Origin: Clostridiales bacterium
GTDB taxonomy: Bacteria; Bacillota; Clostridia; Caldicoprobacterales; DTU083
DNA: 7,840 nt
Reading direction: 5' to 3'
Assembly: GCA_012512335.1 (NCBI GenBank)
Contig: JAAZEK010000086.1
Coordinates: forward strand, 1 to 7,840
This document shows, one piece after another, positions 5,830-7,840 of the stretch; positions within the stretch are counted from its first letter, which is position 1; each line of letters opens with the position of its first letter. The notes beneath the pieces are model-generated. The model ran no database searches. It saw only the letters and a list, made by a program, of their open reading frames with translations, and was not told the origin of the DNA. The position numbers were made by a program, and so were the translations under genes.

Positions 5830-6940
5830 ATTTTTGCCTCCTTAATGACAGGTATGTGATGACACCAAACAGAATTGAGTATCCGCATAGCAGACCAATA
5901 TTGAGAAAAAACCGTGAATGTGTGTCATAATAGTACAAAGCATAAAAACTATCAGTAATTAAATTTGCAGGGTTCAAATAACCTATAATAGGCGCTTTGC
6001 TGTTAACGATATACTTCATCTTGTCATACATCATTCCTGAAAGAAATGTCATTAACATAGAAGTTCCTATCAATATGCCTACCTTCACACCTTCACTTTT
6101 ACGATTTGTTGAGCTGACAAAAGTACCAAATGTGATCCCTGTTATAGATGAAACAACGCTAGTTAGTGCAATATAGCCTATCTGATCCCCAAAGTCTATT
6201 TTTAACACAAACATCAAAAATAAGATAAAGGCAGATATAACAACCAGCTGAAAGGTTATTGCAGCCCCCATTGAAGCTATGATCATCTTTGCTTTGTGCA
6301 TAGGTGTCATATTCATTCTTGCTCCCTGATTCGAGAGATTCCCTTGTAGTGCGGTAACCTCTTTTAACCCACTAAAGCTTCCATAAAGGCACGCCATAGC
6401 AATCAGAGCGTAGAAATAGTTCACAACTGTATTTGGTTCTGACTTACTTGCTGGAATTGTTTCAAGGTAGTCCTCTCTCTCCGATACACTTTCAATCAGT
6501 CCTTCCTGAATGGCATTAGGGTTTTCGCTGATGATTGTTGTAATGGTAGAAGTCGTTTGTGTAAAATCATCGAGAAATCCTTTAACAATAGTTTGATATA
6601 TACCGGATTCTTTTACGATAAAATTCATTCCATCATCAAAATGTATATATCCTTTAATATTACCTTCTTCCAATAGCTTATTAGCATCAGCCTCAGTGGT
6701 GTAGCTAGCATCTAAGAAGTCTGGAACGGCATCTACAAGCTCAACAAAGGCTGGATTAGCTTTTAGCTCCTCATTGTCAACAATGCCCACCTTGATTCTT
6801 TCAAAGTCCTCAGCAACTGAGAGATTTGAGAAGGCAAAATTAAATAAGACAGACAATACGATAGGAAATATCAAGGTCCAAAACACAGTTTGTTTATCTC
6901 TTAAAATACAAATTAATCTATATTTATATACATGAAACAT
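5816..6940 (-). CDS. ABC-2 type exporter permease (first permease of the operon)
   Basis: A 374-residue membrane subunit. The N-terminus MFHVYKYRLICILRDKQTVF runs into a first helix (about 19-40). An extracytoplasmic domain follows (about 41-168, beginning with the IKVGIVDNEE strand common to ABC-2 exporters), then five helices (about 171-190, 222-246, 253-275, 285-303, 345-364). YLNPANLITDSFYALYYYD (321-339) is a typical ABC-2 motif before the last helix. A GGGGGG ribosome binding site (6954-6949) starts right after the stop of the ATPase gene, 8 bases before the ATG at 6940. Its 3' end overlaps the next permease by 14 bases. It probably pairs with that permease to form the transmembrane channel. 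The two permeases share topology but are clearly different in sequence, which favours a heterodimer. Substrate unknown; drug, lipid or peptide export are all possible. Confidence 0.88.
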   Translation of the reverse strand: MFHVYKYRLICILRDKQTVFWTLIFPIVLSVLFNFAFSNLSVAEDFERIKVGIVDNEELKANPAFVELVDAVPDFLDASYTTEADANKLLEEGNIKGYIHFDDGMNFIVKESGIYQTIVKGFLDDFTQTTSTITTIISENPNAIQEGLIESVSEREDYLETIPASKSEPNTVVNYFYALIAMACLYGSFSGLKEVTALQGNLSNQGARMNMTPMHKAKMIIASMGAAITFQLVVISAFILFLMFVLKIDFGDQIGYIALTSVVSSITGITFGTFVSSTNRKSEGVKVGILIGTSMLMTFLSGMMYDKMKYIVNSKAPIIGYLNPANLITDSFYALYYYDTHSRFFLNIGLLCGYSILFGVITYLSLRRQKYASI

Positions 6941-6954
6941 CTAGAAATCCCCCC

Positions 6955-7840
6955 TTATGCTTGATCTCTGAGCTCTTTACCAGTTATCTCAAGGAATACG
7001 TCATTTAAAGTAGGAGGTTCGGAATAAATTCTGCCTACTTCGATGTCATTGTTCCTTAGATACTCTAGCACTGCTCCAAGATTGTTCTTGCCCTTGCTAG
7101 ATTTAGCTATTAACATATTTTCCTTATACTCTACTGAAACGATATTTGGCAGATTTCTAATCCCATCCAGGCTGTCATTGTCAAACCCCAATATTTCAAG
7201 TGTTAGCGTTTCTCCAGTGTTGATCATTCCCACTAGCTCATCCTTAGTTCCTGAAGCGATTATTTTACCTTTGTCCATTATGGCTATTTCAGTGCAAATC
7301 TCCTCTACTTCCTCCATATAATGTGAAGTATAAACAATGGTAGCGCCATCTCTATTGAGTTGTTGTATCCCTTCTAATATCTTCTTTCGGCTTTGAGGAT
7401 CCACCGCAACTGTCGGTTCATCTAAAATAATCAATTTAGGCTTATGGGCTATGCCACATGCGATATTTAATCGTCTAAGCAAACCCCCACTGAGTTTCTT
7501 CGGAAGGAAGTTTCTAAAATTGTTAAGTTCAACAAAATCTATAGCTTCCTCTACAAGCTCTTTCCGCTTTTTCTTATCAGATACGTACATCCCACAAAAG
7601 TAATCAATGTTCTCATATACAGTTAACTCATCAAATACTGCAACATTCTGCATGATGATACCAATATCTCGTTTTATGTCATATGCATCAGGTGTCATGG
7701 GCTTTCCATAGATTTCAATAGAACCCTTGTCATACTTTAATAGGGAAAGTATGCAATTTATAGCTGTCGTCTTCCCTGATCCATTAGGACCTAACAAACC
7801 AAAAACTTCTCCTTCCTTCACCTCTAAGTTAAAATGGAAC
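6955..7840 (-). CDS. ABC exporter ATP-binding protein (5' end outside window)
   Basis: The nucleotide-binding subunit that powers the exporter encoded downstream. The frame stays open to the window edge (reading ...FHFNLEVKEGEVFGLLGP), so the GTG at 7821 is an internal valine rather than the start, and a short N-terminal part is missing. Numbering from that valine: Walker A GPNGSGKT (11-18), Q-loop glutamine in IIMQN (58), signature LSGGLLRR (110-117), Walker B LIILDEPT (130-137), H-loop histidine in YTSHYMEE (167). A C-terminal extension ends in EPPTLNDVFLEITGKELRD (268-286), usual for CcmA/NatA-type exporter ATPases. All catalytic motifs are intact. The stop is followed directly by the ribosome binding site of permease 1 (14-base gap), so the three genes form one operon whose promoter lies beyond 7840. 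Confidence 0.95.
   Translation of the reverse strand, partial: FHFNLEVKEGEVFGLLGPNGSGKTTAINCILSLLKYDKGSIEIYGKPMTPDAYDIKRDIGIIMQNVAVFDELTVYENIDYFCGMYVSDKKKRKELVEEAIDFVELNNFRNFLPKKLSGGLLRRLNIACGIAHKPKLIILDEPTVAVDPQSRKKILEGIQQLNRDGATIVYTSHYMEEVEEICTEIAIMDKGKIIASGTKDELVGMINTGETLTLEILGFDNDSLDGIRNLPNIVSVEYKENMLIAKSSKGKNNLGAVLEYLRNNDIEVGRIYSEPPTLNDVFLEITGKELRDQA

Noticed and set aside
7819..7821. GTG at 7821 as start of the ATPase gene
   Set aside because: The frame continues upstream to the window edge with residues typical of ABC ATPases before Walker A (NLEVKEGE), and there is no ribosome binding site.
1..7840. CRISPR array, tRNA, rRNA or known riboswitch
   Set aside because: I saw no regularly spaced short direct repeats, cloverleaf with CCA-end context, rRNA motif or riboswitch core on either strand; the leaders are short.

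Overview
The window is A+T-rich, tightly packed DNA with strong AGGAG-type ribosome binding sites. It carries a nitroreductase-family flavoprotein, an OadB-type sodium-pump subunit, a DUF1015 protein and a two-permease ABC exporter. Together these suggest an anaerobic low-GC Firmicute, most likely a clostridium. That placement is an inference from gene families and base composition; there is no rRNA or tRNA to settle it.

Layout, left to right. (1) Positions 1-180 hold a repeat element that is cut by the left edge of the window. (2) A promoter-like region leads into a small nitroreductase gene (313-852, +), followed by a hairpin terminator. (3) A convergent two-gene unit on the minus strand (2774 down to 978) encodes a degenerate orotate-phosphoribosyltransferase-like protein and then a full-length OadB-family sodium-transporting decarboxylase beta subunit. 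It has its own promoter, and no carboxyltransferase or biotin carrier is present in the window. (4) A second, complete copy of the repeat (about 2895-3107) lies in opposite orientation to the first. The two match at 169 of 180 positions by hand count. The element has terminal inverted repeats and nested internal stems, so it looks like a foldback or MITE-type element. (5) A full-length DUF1015 (COG4198) gene runs from 3236 to 4657 on the plus strand. (6) A minus-strand ABC exporter operon enters from the right edge: ATPase (partial), ABC-2 permease 1, ABC-2 permease 2. It converges on the DUF1015 gene, and the stop codons of both converging genes sit inside one shared hairpin.

How the genes work together: the exporter genes clearly form one machine (ATPase plus two unlike half-permeases). 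The phosphoribosyltransferase-like protein and OadB are translationally coupled and form a self-contained unit. All catalytic residues I can place in OadB are present, whereas the PRPP-binding acidic pair of its partner is replaced by two serines. This pair, and the paired foldback repeats that bracket it and the nitroreductase, are the most interesting parts of the window. I see no CRISPR array, transposase gene, tRNA or rRNA.
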